A stretch of 64,000 bases of DNA from Sanguibacter gelidistatuariae (GCF_900096585.1 NZ_FMYH01000001.1:744001-808000); one strand, 5' to 3'. Positions 26,133 to 34,964 are shown, numbered from the stretch's first letter. Notes: generated by a model from the sequence alone, not told the origin. Numbers and translations: made by a program.

Positions 26133-27326
26133 GTGACACGCACAACGCACACGGTGGACACCGTCGTCGTCGGCGGGGGAGTGATGGGGTCGGCCGCGGC
26201 CTGGCACCTCGCACGCAGGGGGCGTGAGGTGCTGCTGCTCGAACGCTTCACCCCCGGTCACGTCCGGGGAGCCTCGCACGGGGCGTCCCGGATCTACCGC
26301 ACCACCTACGCCGAGCCCGAGTACCTCGACCTGGCCCAGGAGGCGCTCGGGCAGTGGCGTGCGCTCGAGGCGGAGTCCGGCCTCGACGTGCTCTCCCTCA
26401 CCGGCGGGATCAGCTCGGGCGCCGTCCGCCGCGACGACATCGCGACGGCCTTCTCCGCCCGGGGCGTCCCGCACGAGTGGCTCACCGCCCAGCAGGCGGG
26501 CGAGCGGTGGCCCGGGCTGCGCTTCGACCACGACGTGCTGCACGAGCCGGAGACGGCCGGACGGATCAACGCCGACCGCGCCGTCGAGGCCTTCCAGGCC
26601 GCAGCCCGGTCGCACGGCGCCACCGTCCTGCACGAGAGCCCGGTCCGCCACCTCGAGCTCACACCCACCGGGGTGCGGGTGATCACCGAGACCGGGGAGC
26701 ACCACGCCCGCCGGGTCGTGGTCGCGGTGGGTGCGTGGAGCGCGGGGCTCGTCGGGCAGGTGCTGGGTACACCGGACCGTCCGGACCCGCTGCCGCTCGT
26801 CGTCACGCAGGAGCAGCCCGCGCACTTCGCGCTGCGCGCCGGGGCGCCCGGCGAGGCCGACTGGCCCAGCTTCACCCACGACCCCGGTCCCGAGCTCACC
26901 GGTCCCGGCCGGCGGTGGCCGAGCGGCGTCTACGGTCTGGCGACCCCGGGGGAGGGGATCAAGGTCGGCTTCCACGGCGTCGGCCCGGTCACCGACCCCG
27001 ACCACCGGACCTTCCGGCCCGAGCCCGATCAGCTCGCCCAGCTGCAGGACTACGTCGCCCAGTGGGTGCCGGGGGTCGACCCGACGGCGCTCAAGCCCAT
27101 CTCCTGCACGTACACGACCACCCCCGACCACGACTTCGTGCTCGACCGCGCGGGCCGGCTGGTCGTGGCCGCGGGGTTCTCCGGGCATGGCTTCAAGTTC
27201 GCCCCGGCGATCGGCCGGGTACTCGCGGACCTTGCCGAAGAAGGCGCCGAGGACCCGGTCGGGGCCGCCGCGTCGAGGTTCCACCTCGCCCGGTTCGCGC
27301 GGGCGGCGGCCGGCTCCCGGCCCTGA
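26133..27326 (+). CDS. N-methyl amino-acid oxidase (sarcosine oxidase / SolA-like)
   Basis: This 397-residue FAD-dependent oxidase of the monomeric sarcosine oxidase/N-methyltryptophan oxidase group makes the demethylated amino acid, formaldehyde and H2O2. Seen: the FAD-binding VVGGGVMGSAAAWHLARRG at the N-terminus, GASHGASRIYRTTY, and CTYTTTPDHDFVLD with Cys325 in the position that binds FAD covalently in the family. The start is GTG at 26133 after GCAGGAA. It is unusual in a sulfur cluster. A close paralogue lies at 35706-36950. Confidence 0.88.
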   Translation: MTRTTHTVDTVVVGGGVMGSAAAWHLARRGREVLLLERFTPGHVRGASHGASRIYRTTYAEPEYLDLAQEALGQWRALEAESGLDVLSLTGGISSGAVRRDDIATAFSARGVPHEWLTAQQAGERWPGLRFDHDVLHEPETAGRINADRAVEAFQAAARSHGATVLHESPVRHLELTPTGVRVITETGEHHARRVVVAVGAWSAGLVGQVLGTPDRPDPLPLVVTQEQPAHFALRAGAPGEADWPSFTHDPGPELTGPGRRWPSGVYGLATPGEGIKVGFHGVGPVTDPDHRTFRPEPDQLAQLQDYVAQWVPGVDPTALKPISCTYTTTPDHDFVLDRAGRLVVAAGFSGHGFKFAPAIGRVLADLAEEGAEDPVGAAASRFHLARFARAAAGSRP

Positions 27327-27424
27327 CCACCGCGCCCCGCTTCGCCTTCCCCGCCCTTGTCACCCCACCGCCGCTGCCACCCGCACCGCGCCCTCGCCCC
27401 ACCTTTCACCTCAGGAGACCTGCC

Positions 27425-28750
27425 ATGACCCGCGTCCCCCTCTCCATCCTCGATCTGGCTCCCGTGAGCGCGGGCGCGACCGGTGCGCAGTCCCTGCGCG
27501 ACGCCGTCGCGCTCGCCGAGCGGGCCGACACCCTCGGGTACACCCGCTACTGGTTTGCCGAGCACCACCTCTCCGCCGGGGTCGCCTCGTCCGCGCCGGC
27601 CGTGCTCACCGCGATCGTCGCGGCCCGCACCCAGCACCTGCGCGTCGGCTCGGGCGCCGTGCTCTTCAGCACGACCAGCCCGCTGCTGGCCGCCGAGCAG
27701 TTCGCCACGGTCGCGGCGCTGCACCCCGGGCGGATCGACCTCGGCGTCGGGCGCGCCTTCACCCCGCCGCCGACGCCGGGCGTCCCGGCCTCCGGCGAGG
27801 CGGCGACCACCCCGTCGAGCGGCGCGCCCTCCGCCCCGCCCTCCGCCCCGGTGGTGCCCGTCCGCGGCCCGAGCCCGTCCTCGGTCGAGCGCACAGTCGG
27901 GGGCGTGACCTTCCCGGCCGCCCCGCCGATCGACTTCACGGACTCCGCCCTGCGCGAGCGGATCCTCGCCCAGAGCCGGGTGATCTCCGTCAACCGCACA
28001 CCCAGGGACTTCCGCTCCGAGGTCGAGCTCATCCTCGGACTGCGCGCGGGCACGTACACCGATGCCGAGGGCACCCGCTACGCGAGCGCCGCGGTCGAGG
28101 GGACCGACGCCGAGCTGTGGGTGCTCGCCTCGAGCGGCGGGGAGAGCGCTCGCGTCGCCGGTGAGCTCGGGCTGCCGCTCGTGGCGAACTTCCACGTGAG
28201 CCCCGCGACGGTGCTCGACACGATCGCCAGCTACCGGGAGGCCTTCGTCCCCGGTGTGCTCGCCGAGCCCTACGTCGTCGTCTCCGCGGACGTGCTCGTC
28301 GCCGAGACCGACGCCGAGGCCGAGCGCATCGGCGCGCCCTACGCGCAGTGGGTGCTCTCGATCCGGTCCGGGCCCTCGGGGGCGATCACCTACCCGAGCC
28401 CGGACGCGGTCACCGCGCTGAACGAGGAGGAGCTCGCCGTCGTCGCGGACCGCCTCAGCACCCGGCTCGTCGGCTCGCCCGAGACGGTCGTCGCCCGGCT
28501 GGCCGCACTGCAGCGCGCGACCGGCGCCGACGAGATCATCACGACGACGATCGCCCACGACCCCGCCGACCGACTGCGCTCGGCCGAGCTGCTCGCCCAC
28601 GCGTGGGGACTGCGGGCGCCGGGTGCCGCCCCGGCGGCAGCCGAGCAGGCCACCGACGCGCCCAGCGTAGACACCAAAGCACAGGCCACCGACGCGGACA
28701 GCTTCTCCTCCGGGGTGACCGCGCTCGTCGGGACGGGTGCGCACTCGTGA
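27425..28750 (+). CDS. LLM-class flavin-dependent oxidoreductase, MsnO8/CmoO-like
   Basis: This 441-residue luciferase-like protein opens with LSILDLAPVSAGATGAQSLR and has YWFAEHHLSAGVASSAPAVL and LHPGRIDLGVGRA, as in the MsnO8-type group that includes Bacillus CmoO (YtmO). It is longer than usual because of a Pro/Ser/Ala-rich insertion at about 116-165 after GRAFTPPP and an extended C-terminal tail. AGGAG precedes the ATG at 27425. The stop overlaps the GNAT start (GTGA). The likely role is FMNH2-dependent oxidation of a sulfur compound. Confidence 0.85.
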   Translation: MTRVPLSILDLAPVSAGATGAQSLRDAVALAERADTLGYTRYWFAEHHLSAGVASSAPAVLTAIVAARTQHLRVGSGAVLFSTTSPLLAAEQFATVAALHPGRIDLGVGRAFTPPPTPGVPASGEAATTPSSGAPSAPPSAPVVPVRGPSPSSVERTVGGVTFPAAPPIDFTDSALRERILAQSRVISVNRTPRDFRSEVELILGLRAGTYTDAEGTRYASAAVEGTDAELWVLASSGGESARVAGELGLPLVANFHVSPATVLDTIASYREAFVPGVLAEPYVVVSADVLVAETDAEAERIGAPYAQWVLSIRSGPSGAITYPSPDAVTALNEEELAVVADRLSTRLVGSPETVVARLAALQRATGADEIITTTIAHDPADRLRSAELLAHAWGLRAPGAAPAAAEQATDAPSVDTKAQATDADSFSSGVTALVGTGAHS

Positions 28751-29346
28751 GCGTCGTCATCCGCCTGGTCGAGCCCGCCGAGCACGCCGCCGTCGCTGAC
28801 CTGCTGCTGGACGCCTACGGCAGCGACTACATCCTCTCCGAGGACTACCGCGCCTCCCTCGTGGAGGTCGCCGAGCGCGCGGCCGAGCACGAGGTCTGGG
28901 TCGCGGTGGACGGCGCGGTGGTCGACGGCACTGCGGCGCCAAAACCGGGCCCCGGCGTCGGGCAGCGCGGCGCGCGCGAGGTGACGCCCGGCGCGCTGCT
29001 GGGCACCGTCGTCACGCCGCGGCCCGGGCGGCTCATCTCCGAGCTGGCTCAACCCGGCGAGGTCGACTTCCGGCTGCTCGGCGTCGCGCCGGCCGCGCGC
29101 GGACGCGGCGTCGGCGAGCAGCTCACCCGCTTCGTGCTCGACCTCGCGCGGGCGCGCGGGGCGGAGCGCGTCGTCATGAACTCCGGGCCGCAGATGACTA
29201 CCGCGCACCGGCTCTACCACCGGCTCGGCTTCGAGCGGCTCCCCGCCCGCGAGACGCGCGTGCTCGACGACGGCACCCGGCTCTTCGCCTTCGGCTACGA
29301 CCTCGTCCCCTCCCACAACACCCACCTCCTGACAGCAAAGGCCTGA
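28747..29346 (+). CDS. GNAT N-acetyltransferase
   Basis: This is a 199-residue GNAT-fold enzyme. Seen: VDFRLLGVAPAARGRGVGEQL carrying the acetyl-CoA-binding RGRGVG loop, then VVMNSGPQMTTAHRLYHRLG in the last third. The GTG start at 28747 overlaps the LLM stop. It is the second acetyltransferase in the cluster, and together with 22248-22853 suggests N-acetylation steps. Low-complexity Gly/Pro/Arg residues occupy about 58-78. Confidence 0.85.
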   Translation: MSVVIRLVEPAEHAAVADLLLDAYGSDYILSEDYRASLVEVAERAAEHEVWVAVDGAVVDGTAAPKPGPGVGQRGAREVTPGALLGTVVTPRPGRLISELAQPGEVDFRLLGVAPAARGRGVGEQLTRFVLDLARARGAERVVMNSGPQMTTAHRLYHRLGFERLPARETRVLDDGTRLFAFGYDLVPSHNTHLLTAKA

Positions 29347-29348
29347 CC

Positions 29349-30485
29349 ATGCCCGTCGAGTTCCTCGGCATCGCGACCACGTCCGACGCCTCCGAGACCA
29401 CCGCCCCCACGACCAAGCCCTTCGACACCGACTACCTGCTGCGCATCGTGCGCGCCCACGAGGACAACGGCTGGACCCGGGTGCTCTTCGCCTACGGGCC
29501 CTCCGGCCCCGAGCCGTCGGTCCTCGCGTCCTACGTCGCGAGCAAGCTGGACACCGTCGAGCTGCTGCTCGCGCACCGCCCCAACGTGTCCTACCCGACC
29601 TTCGCCGCGAAGTCTTTCGCGACCCTCGACCAGCTCTCCCAGGGGCGACTGTCGGTCCACTTCATCACCGGCGGCAACGACCACGAGCAGCAGCGCGAGG
29701 GCGACACCCTCACCAAGGACGAGCGCTACGCCCGCACCCAGGAGTACATCCAGATCGTCAAGAAGGCATGGACCAGCGCCGAGCCCTTCGACCACGAGGG
29801 CGAGCACTACCAGTTCCGCGACTTCGTCTCCACGATCAAGCCCTACGACGGCCGGGTGCCGACCATCTCCTTCGGCGGGTCCTCCGACGCCGCATTCAAG
29901 GTGGGCGCCGCCGAGGCGGACATCTACGCCGTCTGGGGTGAGCCGCTGGCCAGCACCGCCGAGCAGATCGCCCGCGTGCACGACGCCGCAGCGCTCGCCG
30001 GGCGGGTGACCCCGCCTCGTATCCACGCGGCCTTCCGCCCGATCATCGCCCCGACCGAGGAGCTCGCCTGGGCCAAGGCCGAGCAGGTCCTCGGCCGGAT
30101 CGAGGCCCGCAAGGCTGCCCAGGGCGGGGTGCTCAGCGCCCGCCACCCGATCACCAACCCGGAGAACGCCGGCTCCCAGCGGCTGCTCGCGATCGCCGCC
30201 CAGGGCGACCGCCACGACACCGCGCTGTGGACCGCGACCGCCAAGGCCACCGGCGGCGCGGGCAACTCCAACGCGCTCGTCGGGACTCCCGAGCAGGTCG
30301 CGCAGGCGCTGCTGGCCTACTACGACCTCGGCGTGCGGATCATCTCCGCCCGCGGCTACGACCTGCTCGACGACGCGATCGACTTCGGTCGGTACGTCAT
30401 CCCGCTCGTCAAGGAGGGGGTGGCGGCGCGCGACGCGGAGGCGGCGCGGACGGCCCAGCTCGTGACCCAGGGGGCGGTGGCCTGA
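29349..30485 (+). CDS. LLM-class monooxygenase, SsuD-like (alkanesulfonate type)
   Basis: This 378-residue protein matches the SsuD-type FMNH2-dependent monooxygenase layout. Seen: VEFLGIATTSD at the barrel start, AHRPNVSYPTFAAKSFATLD, LSVHFITGGND, YQFRDFVSTIKPY and ISFGGSSDAAF. SsuD enzymes release sulfite and an aldehyde from sulfonates. Whether this one acts on sulfonates or another C-S substrate is not decided by sequence. The stop overlaps the start of the next LLM gene by one base. Confidence 0.85.
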   Translation: MPVEFLGIATTSDASETTAPTTKPFDTDYLLRIVRAHEDNGWTRVLFAYGPSGPEPSVLASYVASKLDTVELLLAHRPNVSYPTFAAKSFATLDQLSQGRLSVHFITGGNDHEQQREGDTLTKDERYARTQEYIQIVKKAWTSAEPFDHEGEHYQFRDFVSTIKPYDGRVPTISFGGSSDAAFKVGAAEADIYAVWGEPLASTAEQIARVHDAAALAGRVTPPRIHAAFRPIIAPTEELAWAKAEQVLGRIEARKAAQGGVLSARHPITNPENAGSQRLLAIAAQGDRHDTALWTATAKATGGAGNSNALVGTPEQVAQALLAYYDLGVRIISARGYDLLDDAIDFGRYVIPLVKEGVAARDAEAARTAQLVTQGAVA

Positions 30486-31582
30486 TGCGCTTCCAGGTCC
30501 TCGACATCGTCTTCAACCCCCCGCACCCCGTCACCGGGGAGGCCATCGCCCCGGCGGACCGGCTCAACCGGGTCGTGGAGACTGCCGTGCTCGCCGAGCA
30601 GCTCGGCTTCGACTCCTTCTCGGTCGGTGAGCGGCACGCGGGGGAGGTGCTCTCGTCGGCGCCCACGGTGATCCTCGGCGCGATCGCTGCGCGTACCTCC
30701 CGGATCCTGCTGAGCACCGGCGTCACGGTGCTATCCCTGCTCGACCCGATCCGGGTCGCCGAGGACTTCGCGACGATTGACCAGCTGAGCCGGGGGCGGC
30801 TCGAGGTCGCGATCGGCAAGGGCAACGAGGTGGCGCAGTACCCGCTGCTCGGCCTGGACATCACCAAGCAGTACGAGTACCTAGAGGAGAACTACGAGCT
30901 GCTGCGCCGGCTCCTCTCCGAGGAGGAGGTCACCTGGGAAGGGCGCCACCACTTCCCGGTCGACGGCGTCACGACGTTGCCGCGGCCCTTCGCCGGACCG
31001 TTCCGGATCTGGCACGGCTCGGCGACGTCGGCCTTCGCGGTCGACCTCGCCGCGAAATGGGGCGACCCGATCATCAGCGCCAACGCCCTGCAGCCGCGGG
31101 AGAACTACAAGGTGCTCATCGACCGGTACCGCGAGCAGTACGCCGCCCACGGGCACGACCCGGCCAAGGCGTTTGTCGGCTCGGGCTCGGGCGGGCTGTT
31201 CCTCGCGGACACGACCGAGCAGGCCATCGAGCAGTACCGGCCGTTCTACGAGGGCGCGGTCGCCCGGCAGGACCTGCGCGCCCACGACCCGGCCGCCGTC
31301 GGGAAGGTGACGTCTTTCCGCACGATCGAGGAGGCCGTCGACCGCGGACCCGCGCTCGTGGGGTCCCCGGAGCGGGTGGTGGAGAAGATCCTCGACTACC
31401 ACGCAAGCTTCGGCCACGACCTGCAGTCGGTGTCCATCAACCACCTGCTCGCCCCCGAGCACCAGGACGACGTGCTGCGCCGCTTCGCCGAGGAGGTCAT
31501 CCCCGCGGTGAAGGCCGAGGTCAAGACGGACCTGTGGAGCGCGGCGGACGCGGGGCGGGCGGCGGGGTTCACCGCGGCCTGA
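30485..31582 (+). CDS. LLM-class flavin-dependent oxidoreductase (LuxAB-like)
   Basis: This 365-residue bacterial luciferase-like protein is the last gene of the long sulfur cluster. Seen: FSVGERHAGEVLSSAPTVIL, LLDPIRVAEDFATIDQLSRG and GKGNEVAQYPLLGLD, all typical of the LuxAB-like LLM group. It overlaps the SsuD-like gene by one base (TGATG). A modest hairpin, CCCCG-N7-CGGGG, follows at 31597-31613. Substrate is unknown; context suggests an organosulfur compound. Confidence 0.85.
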   Translation: MRFQVLDIVFNPPHPVTGEAIAPADRLNRVVETAVLAEQLGFDSFSVGERHAGEVLSSAPTVILGAIAARTSRILLSTGVTVLSLLDPIRVAEDFATIDQLSRGRLEVAIGKGNEVAQYPLLGLDITKQYEYLEENYELLRRLLSEEEVTWEGRHHFPVDGVTTLPRPFAGPFRIWHGSATSAFAVDLAAKWGDPIISANALQPRENYKVLIDRYREQYAAHGHDPAKAFVGSGSGGLFLADTTEQAIEQYRPFYEGAVARQDLRAHDPAAVGKVTSFRTIEEAVDRGPALVGSPERVVEKILDYHASFGHDLQSVSINHLLAPEHQDDVLRRFAEEVIPAVKAEVKTDLWSAADAGRAAGFTAA

Positions 31583-31701
31583 GCGCTCCGTACGGTCCCC
31601 GGACCACTCGGGGCGGCGGGACGGTCACGGGATAGGCTCGATGGGTCGGCAGGGAGCGGCGCGCGCCGCGTGCCCCGCGCTGAGACCACCGAGGAGTTCC
31701 C

Positions 31702-32559
31702 GTGACCGAGCCCGCGCGCGACCAGCGCGATCACGACACCGCTGCGCTCGTCGACGAGCTGGTCGACTACTTCCAGAAAGAGGCAGGTGGGCTGCCCGGC
31801 GGCGTCTCGCTGCCCGACGGCGCCGGCCCGGCGCAGCGCCGCGAGGTACTTGCCGCGCTGCTCACCGTCCGACCGCCTTCGGCTATCCCCGGGCCGATCC
31901 AGGCGACGCTCGACACGCTCCTCGACGCAGAGGCCGCCGTTCGCCCGGTGGTCGAGGCGACCACCCTGACCACCCTCGCGGCGTCGGGCATCACCGGCCC
32001 GCTCGGGCAGGTTGTGCTGTGGCAGGGGGACATCACGACGCTGCGGGTCGACGCGATCGTCAACGCCGCGAACTCCCAGATGCTCGGTTGCTTCGTGCCG
32101 GGCCACCGGTGCATCGACAACGCCATCCACGCCGCCGCCGGGCCCGGCCTGCGGGAGGAGTGCAACGAGCTGGTGATCGCCCAGGGGCACCTGGAGCCGA
32201 CCGGCAGCGCCCAGCTCGCCGGCGGCTACCACCTGCCGGCCACGCACGTCATTCACACCGTCGGCCCGATCGTCGCCGACCACGAGCCCACCCCCGAGCA
32301 CGCGGCCCTGCTGGCGTCTTGCTACCAGGCGTGCCTCGAGGTTGCCCGCCGGGCCGGGGACCGGTCGATCGCGTTCTGCTCGATCTCCACCGGGGTGTTC
32401 GGGTATCCGATCCTCGACGCCGCGCGGGTGGCGCTCACCGCGATTGAGGGGTGGCTGGTGGCCAACCCCGACGTCGGGATGCTGGTTGTCATCGACACGT
32501 TCAGCGATCGGGACACAGCCGCCTACCGGCAGGCGTTCGTGGAGCATTCCGGCGCGTGA
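31702..32559 (+). CDS. macrodomain protein-ADP-ribose hydrolase
   Basis: This 285-residue protein has an N-terminal helical region (about 1-95) and a MacroD-type domain. Seen: ITTLRVDAIVNAANSQMLGC, the family-specific GCFVPGHRCIDNAIHAAAGP, and THVIHTVGPIV. The CID/GCF pattern with the extended N-terminus matches the zinc-containing macrodomain hydrolases that remove ADP-ribose from proteins, in some bacteria linked to sirtuin/lipoate operons. No such partner is seen here. The GTG start at 31702 follows GAGGAG. It probably begins a new transcript. Confidence 0.88.
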   Translation: MTEPARDQRDHDTAALVDELVDYFQKEAGGLPGGVSLPDGAGPAQRREVLAALLTVRPPSAIPGPIQATLDTLLDAEAAVRPVVEATTLTTLAASGITGPLGQVVLWQGDITTLRVDAIVNAANSQMLGCFVPGHRCIDNAIHAAAGPGLREECNELVIAQGHLEPTGSAQLAGGYHLPATHVIHTVGPIVADHEPTPEHAALLASCYQACLEVARRAGDRSIAFCSISTGVFGYPILDAARVALTAIEGWLVANPDVGMLVVIDTFSDRDTAAYRQAFVEHSGA

Positions 32560-32687
32560 GGGGCGACGTCTGAGGATTCCGCTGGAGCACTGTGTAGGCG
32601 GCGCTAGGGTCACGAACGACAAGCAGGGGGCTCGGTGACCGAGAATGACACCCCACATGGCGAGTTCTTCAAGAGACGGATGGTCCG

Positions 32688-33005
32688 GTGAACGGTCTGA
32701 CGATCGACCTGAACATGGTTCGCGAATCGATAGACCAGCTGATCGCAGAGGTCATTCGCCAACGTGGGCCGAATCTGGAAGTCTCCTTCGACTACTTCTG
32801 GGCTATCCAGGACCCGAGGATGGGGGACCCGCTGGAGGGCCCTGACGTCACGATCGGCCAGCTCTCGGAGACGCTGCACATGCTCGGTAGAGAAGAAGTA
32901 GAACCATGGGAAGGGATGTCCCTGGCGCTCGCTGGCACCCCACTCCGGTGGCTCTCTGATGTCCTCGCTGGTGTCGCGGTGCAACTCGAACGTGGTGAGA
33001 GGTGA
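32688..33005 (+). CDS. hypothetical protein
   Basis: This 105-residue acidic, soluble protein is not recognised. It has IRQRGPNLEVSFDYFWAIQD and a hydrophobic C-terminal stretch (PLRWLSDVLAGVAVQLERG), with no signal peptide. The GTG start at 32688 lacks a strong ribosome site, so the start is uncertain. Its stop codon lies inside the stem of the terminator at 32990-33037. Confidence 0.55.
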   Translation: MNGLTIDLNMVRESIDQLIAEVIRQRGPNLEVSFDYFWAIQDPRMGDPLEGPDVTIGQLSETLHMLGREEVEPWEGMSLALAGTPLRWLSDVLAGVAVQLERGER

Positions 33006-33037
33006 CGCGAGCCAGCTCTCGTCACCTCTCACCACGT
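32990..33037. terminator. perfect 18-bp hairpin overlapping a stop codon
   Basis: The arms 32990-33007 and 33020-33037 (ACGTGGTGAGAGGTGACG and its complement) pair perfectly around a 12-base loop that can itself form CGAG-CTCG. The hypothetical gene's TGA is within the left arm. It separates that gene from the converging HTH gene that ends at 33051, so it is likely bidirectional. Confidence 0.8.
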
Positions 33038-33050
33038 CCGTCCGGCATTG

Positions 33051-33638
33051 TTACATCGGGCCAATAGGCACGTTGGCGCCGAGTGGCAGGGGGAGCGGGG
33101 CCGAGGACGGCAGCACGCCGGGTCCGTCTTCGGGGGTGCTCGTGTCCTTGGGCCAGCGGCCTTCGCCCTCCCAGGTCGCGGCGACGTCAGAGAGGCTCGT
33201 GCGTCGTCGGGCCGGGGGCTGGGCGGCTTGGATCAGGCTCGCCCCGGGGACTGCCCACGTCGAGCCGATACGGGTGGCGGGCAGCGACCCGGAGTCGATG
33301 CGTTGCAGCACGGCCTGGCGGCTGACCCCTAGCTGGGCGGCGGCCTCGGAGACGGACAGCAACGGCGGGACGGGCGCGAGGCCGGCGCGCTTGGTCGACT
33401 CCTCCGCTGGCAGCGCCTCGACGGCGAGCACGTCCGCGCCGGTCGCCTGGGCGACGACGGCGACGGCCGTCTGGACCGCCTGGACGACGCTGTCGGCCGG
33501 CAGCGTGATCGCGACGACGACGTGGCCGCGGGGACCGCGACTGAGGGTCGGGTGGTAGGCGGACAGCGCGGTGGAGAGCTGGGTGCCGATGTCGTCGCGG
33601 GTGTTGAGCTCGACGCGGACTGTGTGGTGAGCGGTCAT
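33051..33638 (-). CDS. helix-turn-helix (excisionase-like) DNA-binding protein
   Basis: This 195-residue protein has an N-terminal domain of about 85 residues that I do not recognise (HTVRVELNTRDDIGTQLSTA), a MerR/excisionase-type HTH at about 92-135 (SVSEAAAQLGVSRQAVLQRI, then DSGSLPATRIGSTWAVPG), and a disordered Pro-rich tail. GGAGGG precedes the ATG at 33638, and a palindrome lies upstream of that. No integrase or phage gene is nearby, so a mobile-element role is not supported; a self-regulated DNA-binding protein is more likely. Confidence 0.75.
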   Translation of the reverse strand: MTAHHTVRVELNTRDDIGTQLSTALSAYHPTLSRGPRGHVVVAITLPADSVVQAVQTAVAVVAQATGADVLAVEALPAEESTKRAGLAPVPPLLSVSEAAAQLGVSRQAVLQRIDSGSLPATRIGSTWAVPGASLIQAAQPPARRRTSLSDVAATWEGEGRWPKDTSTPEDGPGVLPSSAPLPLPLGANVPIGPM

Positions 33639-33656
33639 GATGATCCCTCCTGGGCG

Positions 33657-33674
33657 CCTGACGTCGGCGTCAGG
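33657..33674. promoter_or_regulatory. candidate operator CCTGACG-N4-CGTCAGG
   Basis: A perfect 7-bp inverted repeat with spacer TCGG lies about 18 bases upstream of the HTH gene start and just beyond its ribosome site. It is a good candidate for autoregulation by that HTH protein. Not tested. Confidence 0.5.
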
Positions 33675-33744
33675 TCAACAAGATCATCATGACCGGTTGG
33701 TTGTCAGATAGCAAGGTTGGCTGCAGCTTCGTGCGTCGCGAGCC

Positions 33745-34218
33745 TCAGCCGCCGGTGAAAACGTGGTAAGTCAGTTCGGCGTCCACTGCCAGGCAAGGCT
33801 CGGCGAGGGTGGCAAGGGCGTTGCCCCAGGCGTCCGATCCGATGCCAAGGGGCTCGGCTCCCGTCCCGGGAGTGAGTGGAGGGGCTGTCTCCTTCAGGTC
33901 GGCGACCCCCTGGCTGACGGCGTCGTCGCCCGTTGAGGGGATGCGGTCGAGTACGCGTGTCGCGACGTCGTACCACCCCCGCTGTTCCTGGGCGGCCATG
34001 CGACCCTCGCTCAGGGCGATGTCTGCGTTGTCCGCGATCGTCATGACGTCGGAGACGGCTTTGCACGCGGCGACGTCCCGTGCGGTGTCCTCTTCGGTCG
34101 TGTCAGCTTGGGTCGCTTCTCCCGTGGGCTCAGGCTCGGCGCTAGCGCTGCCGCAGCCAGCCACCATGAGAGCCGCCAACACCAGGGCTGAAGCTCCGGC
34201 CGCTTGCTTTCCTCGCAT
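33745..34218 (-). CDS. putative lipoprotein
   Basis: This 157-residue exported protein has the signal MRGKQAAGASALVLAALMVA then GC, with lipobox VAGC at Cys22, followed by an acidic Thr/Glu/Pro linker and a compact domain with three further Cys (AACKAVSD, EPCLAVD). The ATG at 34218 has GGAGGG upstream and puts the signal peptide at the N-terminus, whereas the longer frame to 34308 would bury it. Function is unknown. Confidence 0.72.
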   Translation of the reverse strand: MRGKQAAGASALVLAALMVAGCGSASAEPEPTGEATQADTTEEDTARDVAACKAVSDVMTIADNADIALSEGRMAAQEQRGWYDVATRVLDRIPSTGDDAVSQGVADLKETAPPLTPGTGAEPLGIGSDAWGNALATLAEPCLAVDAELTYHVFTGG

Positions 34219-34357
34219 GAACGCACCCTCCGTCTTGACCGCGTGTGTCCTGAGACTACACAATCCGTCCGATTTGATTCGTGCAGGATTGGCGGGAGTC
34301 ACCGACACCCGTGGTCGCCCTCGTGGGGGACGGCTCCTGAGGTCAGCGGCGAGTTCG

Positions 34358-34888
34358 TCAGACCAGAGCCTTGCGCATGACCTCCATGCGCAGGTCGGGC
34401 ACCCGCGGGGTACCGAAACGCTCGTCGCCGTAGGAGAGATGCTTGTGCTCTCCGGTCCGGACGAACCCGCGCCGCTCGTAGAAGGCGACCAGCTCGTCGC
34501 GGATGTCGATGACCGTCAGCTCCAGCTCGCTCACGGCCCACTCCTGGCGGGCCACTCGCTCGGCCTCGGCGAGCACCTGCTTGCCGAGTCCGCCGCCCTG
34601 CAGGCCGGGGCGCACCGCGAACAGACCGACGTTGGCCGTGCCGGGCCGCGCGGAGGAGACGTGCGTGCAAGCCACGAGCTCGTCGTCGCGCATCCCGAGG
34701 AGGACGAGGCTGTCGGGACGCTCGATCTCGGGGCGGAGCATGTCCGCGTCGATGCGCTGACCGTCGATGAGATTCGCCTCGGTGGTCCACCCCACCTTGC
34801 TCGCCTCGCCCCGGTAGGCCGAGGTCACCAGCGCCACGACGGCGGGGATGTCAGAGATGGTCGCGGGGCGGAAGGAGAGCGGATTCAC
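34358..34888 (-). CDS. GNAT N-acetyltransferase (tandem paralogue 1)
   Basis: This ~176-residue GNAT enzyme has FRPATISDIPAVVALVTSAY at the start, VGLFAVRPGLQGGGLGKQVL with the acetyl-CoA loop, and FYERRGFVRTGE. It aligns along its length with the neighbouring GNAT at 35066-35626. The GTG at 34888 is chosen by that alignment and because a 10-bp palindrome at 34965-34992 lies in the longer frame. No clear ribosome site was found, so GTG 34912 or ATG 35011 remain possible. Confidence 0.8.
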   Translation of the reverse strand: MNPLSFRPATISDIPAVVALVTSAYRGEASKVGWTTEANLIDGQRIDADMLRPEIERPDSLVLLGMRDDELVACTHVSSARPGTANVGLFAVRPGLQGGGLGKQVLAEAERVARQEWAVSELELTVIDIRDELVAFYERRGFVRTGEHKHLSYGDERFGTPRVPDLRMEVMRKALV

Positions 34889-34964
34889 CTGTGGATCGTA
34901 CGGGGCACGCACCTCGACAGCCGTGGTCGAGACGGCGTGATCTCGGTCTCGCGGGCCGTTACTT

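Noticed and set aside
33051-33638. Excisionase-like HTH gene as evidence of a prophage or integrative element
   Set aside because: No integrase, phage structural gene, attachment repeat or compositional shift was seen around it.
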